64,000 nucleotides of DNA from Sphingobacterium alkalisoli (GTDB taxonomy: Bacteria > Bacteroidota > Bacteroidia > Sphingobacteriales > Sphingobacteriaceae): NCBI RefSeq assembly GCF_005049105.1, contig NZ_SUKA01000002.1, positions 62,001 to 126,000 on the forward strand, written 5' to 3'. Both the position numbers and the translations under genes were made by a program. Of the stretch, positions 44,442-53,364 are shown piece after piece; within the stretch, counting starts at the first letter, position 1; each line of letters opens with the position of its first letter. Below the pieces are notes generated by a model. The model was given only the letters and a program-made list of their open reading frames with translations. It was not told where the DNA came from and did not search any database.

Positions 44442-45749
44442 ATGAAACTATACAGTACCAACAATAAAAATTTACGCGTTCCTTTTCAGGAAGCTGTTTT
44501 CAATGCATTGCCAGTAGACAACGGACTTTATATGCCAGAGGTAATACCGCGATTGGATCCCTTATTTATCAGGGATATACAACAATACTCATTGCAAGAG
44601 ATCGCATTTTATATCGCGAATGCCTTAATAGGTGATGATATTCCCGAGAGCGATTTGAAAGCCATTGTCGAAGATGCCATTAATTTTGATGCCCCTGTAA
44701 AATTCCTCAGCGCAGAAACTGCTGTCTTGGAGTTATTTCACGGACCTTCTTACGCTTTTAAAGATTTTGGTGCACGTTTTATGAGTCGTGTGATGGCATA
44801 CTTCTCGAAGAAAGGTGAAAAACTATTAGACGTTTTAGTCGCCACTTCCGGGGATACTGGCGGCGCAGTAGCATTAGGTTTCCTAGGTGTAGAGGGTACA
44901 CGTGTCACCATTTTATACCCTAAAGGGAAAGTGTCTAAAGTGCAGGAGGAACAACTTACTACCAATGGACAAAACATAAGGGCGTTAGAAGTAAACGGAA
45001 CATTCGATGACTGCCAAGCCTTGGTAAAGCAGGCCTTTAATGACATATCCTTAAATGAAGAATTACGTTTGACATCCGCCAATTCCATTAATATAGCTCG
45101 TTTGATTCCACAGACGTTCTATTACTTTTGGGCCTATGCGCAGTTAAAGGCACAGGGAGTGAGAGATGTTGTCTTTACCGTACCAAGTGGTAACTTTGGG
45201 AATATAGGTGCAGGTCTGTTGGCGTATAAAATGGGACTTCCCGTTAAGCACTTTGTGGCAGCTACCAATGTAAATGATACGGTTCCCCGCTTCCTAAAGT
45301 CAGGTATGTACGATCCAAAGCCTTCTATCCAGACGCTGGCGAATGCCATGGATGTGGGCAATCCAAGTAATTGGGTACGAATACAAGATCTATTTGCAGG
45401 TAATTTAGACGAGCTGAGAGGAATGATCTCCTCGTATACCTATGATGACCAACAAACCAAGGAGGCTATGGATGAATTATATGAGAAGTACAATTACATC
45501 GCGTGTCCTCATACCGCAATCGCTTATTTAGCCTCCAAAGCGTATAAAATCGAAAACCATGGAGAGTATGCATCCGTATTTTTGTCGACGGCTCATCCTT
45601 GTAAATTTCCAGATGCGATATCAGAGACCGTTTTTTCTGAAATAGAACTTCCAGAAGGGGCAAAATCCTTATACGGTAAAGAGAAACTTGTAGAGGAACT
45701 TGAAGTAGACTACGAAAGCTTTAAAAGCTTTCTCCTTGAAAATAACTAA
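44442..45749 (+). CDS. thrC: Threonine synthase
   Basis: 435 aa, the longer Class-I-like thrC. It converts O-phosphohomoserine to threonine using PLP. It starts MKLYSTNNKNLRVPFQEAV, and the PLP lysine is K107 in FHGPSYAFKDFGARFM. Other blocks are VATSGDTGGAVALGFL, VPSGNFGNIGAGLLA and ACPHTAIAYLASKAY. Last gene of the thr operon, with a 145-nt gap holding repeat elements before it and a hairpin after it. Confidence 0.96.
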   Translation: MKLYSTNNKNLRVPFQEAVFNALPVDNGLYMPEVIPRLDPLFIRDIQQYSLQEIAFYIANALIGDDIPESDLKAIVEDAINFDAPVKFLSAETAVLELFHGPSYAFKDFGARFMSRVMAYFSKKGEKLLDVLVATSGDTGGAVALGFLGVEGTRVTILYPKGKVSKVQEEQLTTNGQNIRALEVNGTFDDCQALVKQAFNDISLNEELRLTSANSINIARLIPQTFYYFWAYAQLKAQGVRDVVFTVPSGNFGNIGAGLLAYKMGLPVKHFVAATNVNDTVPRFLKSGMYDPKPSIQTLANAMDVGNPSNWVRIQDLFAGNLDELRGMISSYTYDDQQTKEAMDELYEKYNYIACPHTAIAYLASKAYKIENHGEYASVFLSTAHPCKFPDAISETVFSEIELPEGAKSLYGKEKLVEELEVDYESFKSFLLENN

Positions 45750-45753
45750 ATAC

Positions 45754-45785
45754 TATAATGGGTGGGAACTTTTCCACCCATTATA
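45754..45785 (+). terminator. Hairpin after thrC, probable operon terminator
   Basis: A 12-bp perfect stem, TATAATGGGTGG (45754-45765) with CCACCCATTATA (45774-45785) and an 8-nt loop, 4 nt after the thrC stop. There is no following U tract, so it may act in 3'-end stability. Confidence 0.7.
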
Positions 45786-45791
45786 AAGCTA

Positions 45792-45823
45792 TTTGGTTGA
45801 GATAAAAACATATCCTACTTTTG
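45792..45823 (+). promoter_or_regulatory. Promoter of the rRNA methyltransferase gene
   Basis: TTTG at 45792-45795 and TACTTTTG at 45816-45823, 20 nt apart, a full match to the Bacteroidota consensus. Leader about 78 nt. Confidence 0.75.
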
Positions 45824-45907
45824 TGTCGAAGAAACCACCATGATTATTCAGATTACACAGTGGGATAAATAAACCGAGCTTGCGAGCTCACGAAGTAATT
45901 TTTACGG

Positions 45908-47092
45908 ATGAAAAAAGTAATCCTGAATAAGGGAAAAGATAAAGCTGCTTGGCAGTTGCATCCTTGGGTGTTCTCCGGAGCAGTACACCGAGTTATAGCA
46001 GAGCCAAAAAATGGAGATGTGGTATCAGTGTATAATAACGAGGACGAGTTTATAGCATTTGGTATATATAACAATACTTCCAGGGTGGCTGTGCGTTTAT
46101 TGGAATGGCATCCAGACCGCGAAATTAACGAAGAATGGTGGCGTAATCGCGTGCGCAATGCTGTAAATAGCCGTTTGCATTTGTTATCCGAAGAGAATGA
46201 TACCGTGCGTTTGATTTTTGCAGAAGCAGATTTTCTGCCTGGATTAATTGCAGATAAGTATGCTGATTATATATCGGTGCAGGTTCATGCGGCCGGCCTA
46301 GAACAGGTAAAGGCAATTATTATCGATGAGCTTGTTCAGCTGCTGAAACCGAACGGTATCTATGAGCGAAGCGATCTCAAATCCAGAGAGCACGAGGGAT
46401 TGTCCGACCGTAACGGTCTGTTGTATGGAACAGTGCCTCCAGAGTTTGTTGCCATCGTTGAAAACGGGATTAAATATCAGGTCAATATTCTTGAAGGGCA
46501 AAAATCGGGATTCTATTGTGATCAACGTGATAATAGATTACTTACGGCGAAGTATGTAAAAGGGAAAGATGTTTTAGACTGTTTTTCGTATTCAGGTGGT
46601 TTTACCTTGAATGCGCTACGTGGAGGAGCCTCTCATGTTACAGCAGTAGATAGCTCAGCGCTGGCAATCGATACCCTACGACAAAACATACAATTGAATG
46701 GATTTGATGCCCTTCAATACACTGCTGTTCAATCCGACGTTAATAAATACTTACGTCAATTAGGAGAAGATAAGGTAAGGTTTGACCTTATTGTACTTGA
46801 TCCGCCTAAATATGCACCTTCGAGATCTGCGTTGGAAAAAGCTTCCCGAGCCTATAAAGATTTGAATCGGCGAGCGCTGATGCTCCTCGAAAGTGGAGGA
46901 CTGTTGGCCACGTTTTCCTGTTCTGGGGCAATGGATATCGATACCTTCAAACAGGTACTTGCCTGGGCAGCCTTAGATGCTGGCAAAGAGATACAGTTTA
47001 TCAGGCAATTCCATCAACCCGAAGACCATCCGGTACGAGCTTCATTTTCAGAAGGGGAATATCTTAAAGGGTTATTGGTGCGAGTGGTTTAA
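45908..47092 (+). CDS. RlmI-like 23S rRNA (cytosine-C5) methyltransferase, class I SAM-dependent
   Basis: 394 aa. An N-terminal PUA-like domain (KKVILNKGKDKAAWQLHPWVFSGAVHRV, about 1-75) precedes the Rossmann methyltransferase: ILEGQKSGFYCDQRDNR, SAM loop VLDCFSYSGGFTLNALRGGA, and the catalytic-like LIVLDPPKYAPSR followed by ATFSCSGAM with a conserved cysteine. This arrangement is that of RlmI/RlmK-L type enzymes that methylate 23S rRNA. The exact rRNA position cannot be deduced. Its stop overlaps the stop of the convergent EamA gene by 4 nt. Confidence 0.9.
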   Translation: MKKVILNKGKDKAAWQLHPWVFSGAVHRVIAEPKNGDVVSVYNNEDEFIAFGIYNNTSRVAVRLLEWHPDREINEEWWRNRVRNAVNSRLHLLSEENDTVRLIFAEADFLPGLIADKYADYISVQVHAAGLEQVKAIIIDELVQLLKPNGIYERSDLKSREHEGLSDRNGLLYGTVPPEFVAIVENGIKYQVNILEGQKSGFYCDQRDNRLLTAKYVKGKDVLDCFSYSGGFTLNALRGGASHVTAVDSSALAIDTLRQNIQLNGFDALQYTAVQSDVNKYLRQLGEDKVRFDLIVLDPPKYAPSRSALEKASRAYKDLNRRALMLLESGGLLATFSCSGAMDIDTFKQVLAWAALDAGKEIQFIRQFHQPEDHPVRASFSEGEYLKGLLVRVV

Positions 47093-47985
47093 TTATGCTG
47101 CGGTTTGTTCCTGATATTGATCCAGACAATTATGCCTAAAATGGCCAATACCCCGGCCCATTGTAAGGTGCTTACTTGTTCATGCAATACATAAAAAGAC
47201 ATGCCTACTGCTACAGGTAGCTCTACGGCAGATAGTATGCTACCTAGTGATACACCCGTTTTGGGCATGCCATATGCAAACAGTACAGGTGGAAAAATGG
47301 TGCCAAAGAAAGCCAAAAGTAAGCCATATTGAACTATTGATATGTCGGTGGAAGAGTGCAATAGTGAAATGGGTTGTAGTATTAGCGCAATTAAAATAAA
47401 TGCACCCGTCACCATAAGTGCACTCTTCTGGATAGGGGGGTAGTCGTTTCCTACCTTACCATTTACGATTATAAAAATGGCATATGCTGTAGCTGCCGAG
47501 AGTCCATAGACTACGCCCGCAAGATCCAGCTTTTCGACGGTATCCTGAAAAACTCCTGTTGCGAATAATGTTGCGAAAAGGATTAGTATGATCCCAATAC
47601 CTTCTTTTTGACTGGGCTTTTGCTTAAGGATCAATAGGTTGATGAGTGCGCTGATCCAAATGTATTGCATCAATAAGACAATAGCTACGGAAGCAGGTAT
47701 GAGCCCTACACACTTATAATATAGAATACTGACCATGCCCGTGGAAAATCCTGCAAAAATGATCTTCCAGTAGTTCGTTTTTTTTGAATACAGTTTGATT
47801 TTTCTGGAGAATCGGCGAGTGATAAAATGTAATGCCCACAAAAATAACATGCCGAAAACAGCTTGAATTCCTGTAACTTCAGCTAATGAAAAGCCTTGAG
47901 CGTAGGCCTGCTTAACAAAAGTAGACAAAATTCCAAAGCTAGCCGCTCCCAAAAAAACAGCAATAGCACCCTTAAATTGTTCCAT
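47089..47985 (-). CDS. EamA/DMT-family transporter
   Basis: 298 aa from the ATG at 47985 (an upstream in-frame ATG at 48051 would add 22 residues not like the family). Ten hydrophobic spans in two EamA repeats: MEQFKGAIAVFLGAASFGILSTFVKQAYAQGFSLAEVTGIQAVFGMLF, and VVYGLSAATAYAIFIIVNGKVG. C-terminal VLHEQVSTLQWAGVLAILGIIVWIN is typical. Family members export amino acids, nucleotides or metabolites; the substrate is unknown. Its start is divergent from the NlpC/P60 lipoprotein gene, 72 nt away. Confidence 0.88.
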   Translation of the reverse strand: MEQFKGAIAVFLGAASFGILSTFVKQAYAQGFSLAEVTGIQAVFGMLFLWALHFITRRFSRKIKLYSKKTNYWKIIFAGFSTGMVSILYYKCVGLIPASVAIVLLMQYIWISALINLLILKQKPSQKEGIGIILILFATLFATGVFQDTVEKLDLAGVVYGLSAATAYAIFIIVNGKVGNDYPPIQKSALMVTGAFILIALILQPISLLHSSTDISIVQYGLLLAFFGTIFPPVLFAYGMPKTGVSLGSILSAVELPVAVGMSFYVLHEQVSTLQWAGVLAILGIIVWINIRNKPQHN

Positions 47986-48046
47986 GTCTGCTAAATTAAA
48001 TAACAATTGTGGAAAAAAGACAGTTTTATTCTCCGTGTTGAGCCAA

Positions 48047-48054
48047 TACATTTG
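48047..48054 (+). promoter_or_regulatory. Promoter -7 element before the NlpC/P60 lipoprotein gene
   Basis: TACATTTG, a match to TAnnTTTG, ends 3 nt before the first ATG (48057) and 6 nt before the second (48060). No -33 TTG is seen. Confidence 0.5.
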
Positions 48055-48056
48055 CG

Positions 48057-48641
48057 ATGATGAATAGAAATAAGATTCAACGAATTACGTTTATTGCGGC
48101 ATGTGTTATACTTTGTATATTGGTGAGCTCTTGTGGGGCTAGGAAAAAAACGTATTCCTATGGAAAACCTCCGACAGGTCGAAATACTACAGAACCCTCA
48201 CCGAGGGATACAAAACACTCGGGAAATACTTTGTCGTATTACGCAGACGTATTGGGAGTGAATCCCAGAGAGATGAACAGTTCCCTGTATTCATTTATCG
48301 ATAATTGGATGGGGATACCACATCGTCTAGGGGGATTGAGTAAAAATGGTGTGGATTGTTCGGCTTTTGTAGGTATGATATATCAGGAAGTGTATCGCAA
48401 GAATCTACCGCGCACCTCTAGAGATATGGCGGAAATAATAAAACGTAAATATGATGATCAATTACGAGAGGGAGATCTGGTGTTTTTCTCCTTTGGAGGA
48501 AAGAATATAGATCATGTGGGGATTTACTTGCACAACGGGAAATTTGTCCATGTTTCTACGAAGAAGGGTGTGATGATTTCCAATTTAAAAGAGGCTTGGT
48601 ATTATAAGTATCTAACACGTTGCGGTACACCCAGTATTTAA
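48057..48641 (+). CDS. C40-family NlpC/P60 lipoprotein
   Basis: 194 aa. Lipoprotein signal peptide with lipidated C26 (AACVILCILVSSCG). The NlpC/P60 domain (about 75-190) has C101 in KNGVDCSAFVGMIYQ, H153 in IDHVGIYLHNGKF and H165 in VHVST. Presumably an outer-membrane anchored peptidoglycan endopeptidase. Paralogue of the protein at 39682, from which it differs by the lipobox and a Ser/Thr/Pro-rich linker after the cysteine. Two adjacent ATGs (48057, 48060) are candidate starts. Confidence 0.9.
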   Translation: MMNRNKIQRITFIAACVILCILVSSCGARKKTYSYGKPPTGRNTTEPSPRDTKHSGNTLSYYADVLGVNPREMNSSLYSFIDNWMGIPHRLGGLSKNGVDCSAFVGMIYQEVYRKNLPRTSRDMAEIIKRKYDDQLREGDLVFFSFGGKNIDHVGIYLHNGKFVHVSTKKGVMISNLKEAWYYKYLTRCGTPSI

Positions 48642-48692
48642 GGACTGTGTTCGTCTGAAATGCTGCTACTATCTTAGGAGCTATTCAATAAG

Positions 48693-48727
48693 TCTAATAT
48701 CTCAACTCTAACATCTCACATCTAAAT
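48693..48727 (+). repeat. Short degenerate repeat of TCTAA/CATCT units
   Basis: Consecutive units such as TCTAATATCTC, AACTCTAACATCTC and ACATCTAAATA lie in the gap before the next gene. They look like a low-complexity tandem with unit length about 7-13 nt. Confidence 0.5.
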
Positions 48728-48736
48728 ACTTTATCG

Positions 48737-48744
48737 TAGCTTTG
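48737..48744 (+). promoter_or_regulatory. Promoter -7 element of the small membrane-anchored protein gene
   Basis: TAGCTTTG matches TAnnTTTG and lies 20 nt before the ATG at 48764. No clear -33 element. Confidence 0.5.
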
Positions 48745-48763
48745 TATACAATATATTTTAGTT

Positions 48764-49264
48764 ATGTCGGATAAAACCAAGAGAATTTTTTTAGCTATTT
48801 GTATCATAGTGCCCTTTGTTGTGTACTGTGTCGTTTATTATTCTTCAATGATCAAAAATGCACCCTTTCGCTTTTCTGACTTTGAATCTATCGAATTGAC
48901 TTACGGTACAACAGATTCTTTGTTAAATAGCTTCGATTCTAAAAGTGGTGACTATCAATATTTGACAAATGATAACAAGCTCGTAAAGGATACGTTGAAG
49001 ATGAGAGACGATGATTTATTGTATCTGCATCGTAAGGCTCAGGAATTAGGATTCTGGAACGTAGACGACGATATGACGACTAAGCGGGATGCTGATAATC
49101 CAGGATCAAGTATACCTCGTTACATTTTAAAGTTCACCTATAAAGATAAATCAAAAGAAGTTGTTTTAGATGCAGATTACGAAGGTAATCCGAAAATGAA
49201 AGATGCCGCTAAGTCCACTATTGATCATTTAATGACTATGCTCGCAGAAGTGAAGGCGAGATAA
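48764..49264 (+). CDS. Membrane-anchored protein of unknown function
   Basis: 166 aa, not recognised. One N-terminal membrane span (RIFLAICIIVPFVVYCVVYYSS, about 6-27) serves as a signal anchor. The rest is soluble and polar (FESIELTYGTTDSLLNSFDSKSGDYQYLTND, ALQELGFWNVDDDM-like and PRYILKFTYKDKSKEVVLDADYEGNP), consistent with a small periplasmic beta-rich domain. No catalytic motif, repeat or lipobox is visible. It stands alone on the plus strand between the NlpC/P60 lipoprotein and the nucleoside permease gene, which converges on it (6-nt gap). Confidence 0.75.
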   Translation: MSDKTKRIFLAICIIVPFVVYCVVYYSSMIKNAPFRFSDFESIELTYGTTDSLLNSFDSKSGDYQYLTNDNKLVKDTLKMRDDDLLYLHRKAQELGFWNVDDDMTTKRDADNPGSSIPRYILKFTYKDKSKEVVLDADYEGNPKMKDAAKSTIDHLMTMLAEVKAR

Positions 49265-49270
49265 GCAGTA

Positions 49271-50656
49271 TTAGTGATGGGTTTTGCCAATTTGTTCGCT
49301 TTGTTGGTGCTTGTGTTTGAATAGCACTGCAAATGCAATGGCAATCACAAGCGTATAGATAGCGAATGCAATCCAGATATGATACCAATCTTTTAAGTGG
49401 ATGGCGCGATCAAACGCGCCATTTCCATTTGAAATACTTACACCTCTTGAAGAGATGAAATTTAATAAATTGGGATTGTCGGCTGTGGTATCAAGGTAGC
49501 GTGATATGGAGCTGAGATCAGCAAAAGACAAGGTGTAATACTTATCAATAAGCCATCCCGATACGAGCGACCCAAATACGGCTCCAAATCCGTTGGTCAT
49601 CATCATGAATAAGCCTTGTGCAGAAGACCTTATTTTTGAATCTGTTGTGGTCTCTACGAAAAGAGAGCCTGAAATATTAAAAAAATCGAATGCCATCCCA
49701 TATACGATGCAGGACATGATAATCATCCATAATCCATCAAAGGGATCTCCGTAAGCAAATAACCCAAACCTTAGTACCCAGGCGACCATCGATATAAGCA
49801 TCACGTGTTTTATTCCAAACTTTTGTAGAAAGAAAGGGATCGCTAAGATGAATAGTGTTTCCGAAATCTGAGAAATAGACATAATAATTGTGGAATACTT
49901 CACCACAAAAGCATTCGCGTATTTCGGGTAAAACTTAAATTCATCGAGAAAAACATCCCCATATGCATTGGTTAATTGTAGAGCCGCCCCCAAAAACATG
50001 GAAAAGATAAAAAATAAAGCCATTTTATAATTTCCGAACAATTTAAATGCTTCCAAGCCAAGCAACTGGGCGATACTTGCGTTGTCTTTTGTCAGATGTT
50101 GAGGAGGGCACTTCGGGATGAAGAAAAGTGAATAGGCAGCGAGCGTAATAGATCCCCCTGCTGCGATATAAAATTGATATTCAGTTGCCTTATTTCCAGT
50201 TAAATTGGTTATCCACATCGCCACGATGAAACCTATCGTTCCCCATACTCGAATAGGAGGGAAAGCTTTAATGAGATTATAGTGACCTTGTGTTAGCGCC
50301 GTATATGCAATAGAATTGGATAGCGCTAGGGTAGGCATGTAACAGCACATGGCTGCAAGCATGATGTTAAAGAATGTCGAAGGATCGTCAATCTGTGTAA
50401 GGTAGATCAGGCATAAGGCATATGAAAAATGGAGTACTATATATAGGCGTTCGGCATTGACCCATCGATCTGCAATAATACCCATTAATGTGGGCATGAA
50501 AAGTGAGGCAATCCCCATGGTGGAAAAAATAGCTCCAAATTGTGTTCCGTCCCATTGCTTTGTCCCAAACCAATAATTTGCTATTGTAATTAACCAAGCT
50601 CCCCACACAAAGAATTGCAGGAAATTCATGATGGTCAGCCTTAACTTTATAGACAT
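49271..50656 (-). CDS. Nucleoside:H+ symporter family permease (NupG/XapB-like MFS)
   Basis: 461 aa, about 12 spans. N-terminus MSIKLRLTIMNFLQFFVWGAWLITIANYWF is typical of NupG/XapB proteins; later LFMPTLMGIIADRWVNAERLY and FNISGSLFVETTTDSKIRSSAQGLFMMMTNGFGAVFGSLVSGWLIDKYY are the corresponding motifs. It imports nucleosides with protons across the inner membrane. Substrate range is not determinable. A 60-residue insertion with FLDEFKFYPKYANAF lies mid-protein. It ends near, and converges with, the unknown protein at 48764 and follows the bifunctional nuclease by 9 nt. Confidence 0.9.
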   Translation of the reverse strand: MSIKLRLTIMNFLQFFVWGAWLITIANYWFGTKQWDGTQFGAIFSTMGIASLFMPTLMGIIADRWVNAERLYIVLHFSYALCLIYLTQIDDPSTFFNIMLAAMCCYMPTLALSNSIAYTALTQGHYNLIKAFPPIRVWGTIGFIVAMWITNLTGNKATEYQFYIAAGGSITLAAYSLFFIPKCPPQHLTKDNASIAQLLGLEAFKLFGNYKMALFFIFSMFLGAALQLTNAYGDVFLDEFKFYPKYANAFVVKYSTIIMSISQISETLFILAIPFFLQKFGIKHVMLISMVAWVLRFGLFAYGDPFDGLWMIIMSCIVYGMAFDFFNISGSLFVETTTDSKIRSSAQGLFMMMTNGFGAVFGSLVSGWLIDKYYTLSFADLSSISRYLDTTADNPNLLNFISSRGVSISNGNGAFDRAIHLKDWYHIWIAFAIYTLVIAIAFAVLFKHKHQQSEQIGKTHH

Positions 50657-50665
50657 ATATATATG

Positions 50666-51301
50666 TTATGATTTTCTACGGTCGATTTCGTCTCGAATCT
50701 TAGCTGCAGTTTCATACTGCTCATTCTCAATAGCTTTTTGGAGTGTGTTTTCTAACTGTTCGTCAGTTAGAGAGGCGTAGGGGGATATTTCAGGCTTACT
50801 AAGCGGTTGTTCCTTTTGTTTTTCTTTTGGTGTCGGAGGTGTAACTGCCTCTGCCGGAGAACTGATGTTCTCCAAAAAAGCGAAATCGTTGCTTTCTATG
50901 ACGATTCCGGCAGAAGACATGATAAAGTCGTAAGTGAAAATAGGAGAATCAAAGCGTACCGCTAAGGCAACGGCATCTGACGTACGTGCGTCAATTTCTG
51001 TCGTCTTTCCATCTCTTACACAACTGATTTTGGCAAAAAAGATTCCATCCACCAAATTGTAAATTAATACCTCGTTGATATTGATTTCGAAAGTTTCAGC
51101 AAAGGATTTAAAAAGGTCATGCGTGAGCGGACGACTTGGTGTCATCTTTTCTATTTCGACTGCAATAGACTGCGCTTCAGCACTTCCAATAATAATAGGT
51201 AGTCTACGGTTACCATTCACCTCTCCCAATACCAACGCATATGCGCCTGACTGTGTCTGACTATATGACAAGCCTACAATATCTAGCTTAATTTTCTTCA
51301 T
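50666..51301 (-). CDS. Bifunctional nuclease (DUF151) with C-terminal UVR motif
   Basis: 211 aa from the ATG at 51301 (a GTG three codons upstream is possible). The DUF151 domain (about 1-130) includes VGLSYSQTQSGAYALVLGEVNGNRRLPIIIG, EAQSIAVEIEK, and IDARTSDAVALAVR. A proline/glutamate linker of about 35 residues follows, then a UVR motif (LTDEQLENTLQKAIENEQYETAAKIRDEIDRR). DUF151 proteins are named after a plant bifunctional nuclease; their bacterial role is unclear. The UVR motif, found in UvrB/UvrC and protein-arginine kinase activators, points to protein-protein contacts. It is followed by the nucleoside permease in the same direction. Confidence 0.88.
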   Translation of the reverse strand: MKKIKLDIVGLSYSQTQSGAYALVLGEVNGNRRLPIIIGSAEAQSIAVEIEKMTPSRPLTHDLFKSFAETFEININEVLIYNLVDGIFFAKISCVRDGKTTEIDARTSDAVALAVRFDSPIFTYDFIMSSAGIVIESNDFAFLENISSPAEAVTPPTPKEKQKEQPLSKPEISPYASLTDEQLENTLQKAIENEQYETAAKIRDEIDRRKS

Positions 51302-51353
51302 TCTAAACACCTTACGGTACTACAAAGATGTAAAATATTCGTGGCAAATAAAA

Positions 51354-51381
51354 AGACCTGGGCAGTTTTTTGCGCAGGTCT
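51354..51381 (-). terminator. Terminator of etfBA
   Basis: AGACCTG (51354-51360) pairs with CAGGTCT (51375-51381), with an inner GGC/GCG-type helix and a TTTTTATTT tract on the minus strand, 27 nt after the etfA stop. Confidence 0.8.
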
Positions 51382-51407
51382 CTCCATAATTATTATAACG
51401 TCGTATG

Positions 51408-52382
51408 CTAATTTCCTTTGTGTGTTTTAAGCGCAGCAATAAGCTGGGGTACGATAACCAAAGCATCGCCAACTATCCCATAATCCGCTACTTTGAAGAA
51501 TGGCGCCTCAGGGTCTTTATTGATCACGACAATTGTTTTGGAGGAGCTTACGCCAGCAAGGTGCTGTATTGCCCCTGAAATGCCTATTGCAATATAAAGA
51601 TTAGGACTTACGACTATTCCGGTTTGACCGACATGTTCTGCATGTGGTCTCCATCCAGCGTCAGACACGGGTTTGGAGCATGCTGTAGCTGCACCTAGTA
51701 CATTTGCAAGCTCCTCTATCATTCCCCAATTCTCCGGGCCTTTAAGTCCCCGTCCTGCAGAAACAACAATCTCCGCCTCAGGAAGAGATATTTTATCCGT
51801 AGCACGTACGATTTCTTTTACTACGGTGTTAAAATCTGTCGCTGCGATGTCAGGAACAAAATTTTCTATTTGTGCTGACGTTTTACGCTCTTCTACTTCG
51901 AATGAATTTGGAGATAAGGTAATCACTTTAATTGGCGAATTCAGGGTTACCGTGACGATCGCTTTACTTGAAAAAGCCGTTCTCTTGATCTCCACTGCTT
52001 CACCGTTAAAAGCGGCGATACTTATTGCATTGGATACTAACCCCGCTTCCAGCTTTGCTGCGATGCGCGGAGCTAGACCTTTTCCAGTAAATGAGTTAGA
52101 TAATACGACAGTATCTGCTTGCTCTTTGTGTGTAGCAACGGCAATTATAGAAGCATATGCCTGATTGACAAACGATTTAAGGTTATCACTCGTCACTGTT
52201 AAGATTTTACTGATTCCGTAGTTTTCCAGCTTTTGCAATTCGGAATTGGAGACATCTCCTATGGAAATAGCTATGGCTTGTACTTGTCGTAGATTGGCTA
52301 TTTGTGCCGCATAGGATGCCACCTCAAAAGCTGATTTTTTTAGTAACCCTTCTGTATTTTCGATATATACTATTACTGACAT
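51408..52382 (-). CDS. etfA: Electron transfer flavoprotein alpha subunit
   Basis: 324 aa (FixB family). With EtfB it carries electrons from acyl-CoA dehydrogenases and other flavoenzymes to the respiratory chain. The C-terminal FAD domain is complete: [33 protein letters not shown], and [42 protein letters not shown]. The N-terminal AANH-like domain starts [16 protein letters not shown]. Gene order etfB-etfA with a 21-nt gap. Confidence 0.96.
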   Translation of the reverse strand: MSVIVYIENTEGLLKKSAFEVASYAAQIANLRQVQAIAISIGDVSNSELQKLENYGISKILTVTSDNLKSFVNQAYASIIAVATHKEQADTVVLSNSFTGKGLAPRIAAKLEAGLVSNAISIAAFNGEAVEIKRTAFSSKAIVTVTLNSPIKVITLSPNSFEVEERKTSAQIENFVPDIAATDFNTVVKEIVRATDKISLPEAEIVVSAGRGLKGPENWGMIEELANVLGAATACSKPVSDAGWRPHAEHVGQTGIVVSPNLYIAIGISGAIQHLAGVSSSKTIVVINKDPEAPFFKVADYGIVGDALVIVPQLIAALKTHKGN

Positions 52383-52403
52383 GTCGATTCTTAATTTACG
52401 TGA

Positions 52404-53144
52404 TTAAATAACTTTTGCCTCGGTATGTAATAAGTTTACTAACTCATGTACATTGCTTTCTTCTATCAATTTGACGCTACCACGGGTGGGTGGCGTTTCA
52501 TAACTACTGAAGGATGTTAAGGCTTCTACAGCGATCGGTTCGATCACTTCCAACGATTTCGAACGAGCGCCCATAATGCCTCTCATATTCGGGATTTTTG
52601 GCTCGGCAACCCCCTCGGCAGTACCGACAACAACAGGGAAGCTTGCCGTCAAAACTTCTTTCCCACCTTCTATCTCGCGTTCGATAGTTACTTCCTTATT
52701 TTCAATAGTCAACTTTTTAGCAATGGACACTGAAGGAATGGAAAGAAGCTCGCCGACCATCGCAGGTACCTGTGCTCCGTTGTAGTCAATCGACTCCCGT
52801 CCGGTTAAAATTAAGTCAAAATCATTCTTCTTTGCGTATTCGGCAATTTGGTTGGCGACAAACCAGGCGTCCTTAGGCGTCGCATTTACACGTATTGCCT
52901 GGTCAGCACCAATGGCAAGCGCTTTACGTATGGTGGGCTCTGTCGAAGCCTCACCTACATTGATTACGGTAACTGTTCCGTTTGCTCCTCCATTCACAAG
53001 ATCTACAGCTTTAGAAAGTGCGATTTCATCATATGGATTGATAATGTATTGAATGCCAGCGTTATTAAATTCGCTGTTGTTATTTGTAAAAGTTATTTTA
53101 GATGTTGTGTCGGGAACATTGCTGATGCAAACTAATATCTTCAT
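52404..53144 (-). CDS. etfB: Electron transfer flavoprotein beta subunit
   Basis: 246 aa (FixA family) from the ATG at 53144, chosen over an in-frame codon seven residues upstream. It starts MKILVCISNVPDTTSKITF with YIINPYDEIALSKAVDL. The AMP-binding loop region is LILTGRESIDYNGAQVPAMVGELL. Near-complete length. First gene of the etfBA pair, with a TAGGTTTG box upstream. Its partner acyl-CoA dehydrogenase is not in the window. Confidence 0.96.
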   Translation of the reverse strand: MKILVCISNVPDTTSKITFTNNNSEFNNAGIQYIINPYDEIALSKAVDLVNGGANGTVTVINVGEASTEPTIRKALAIGADQAIRVNATPKDAWFVANQIAEYAKKNDFDLILTGRESIDYNGAQVPAMVGELLSIPSVSIAKKLTIENKEVTIEREIEGGKEVLTASFPVVVGTAEGVAEPKIPNMRGIMGARSKSLEVIEPIAVEALTSFSSYETPPTRGSVKLIEESNVHELVNLLHTEAKVI

Positions 53145-53162
53145 AATTAATAGCGTTTTATA

Positions 53163-53170
53163 CAAACCTA
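53163..53170 (-). promoter_or_regulatory. Promoter -7 element of etfBA
   Basis: Minus strand TAGGTTTG, matching TAnnTTTG, 18 nt before the etfB ATG. No -33 TTG at the expected spacing. Confidence 0.5.
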
Positions 53171-53364
53171 CTATTTTATCCGAATTTACCTTCGTTGTCT
53201 ACGTCAATTTTTTGTCATTTTGTATGCTAGCATAGTAATTTCTAAAAGTAGTTTAGTTCAATTCCGTCCTTCTGCAAATCTGCCTGATTTAATACTTCAT
53301 CAATCGTCGTTTTGTTTTTATATTGGATTAAGTTAATTTGCGAACATCGTAGAGATTATATTTT

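Noticed and set aside
51673-52164. 163-codon open frame antisense to etfA
   Set aside because: No recognisable domain, no promoter; overlaps a well-conserved gene.
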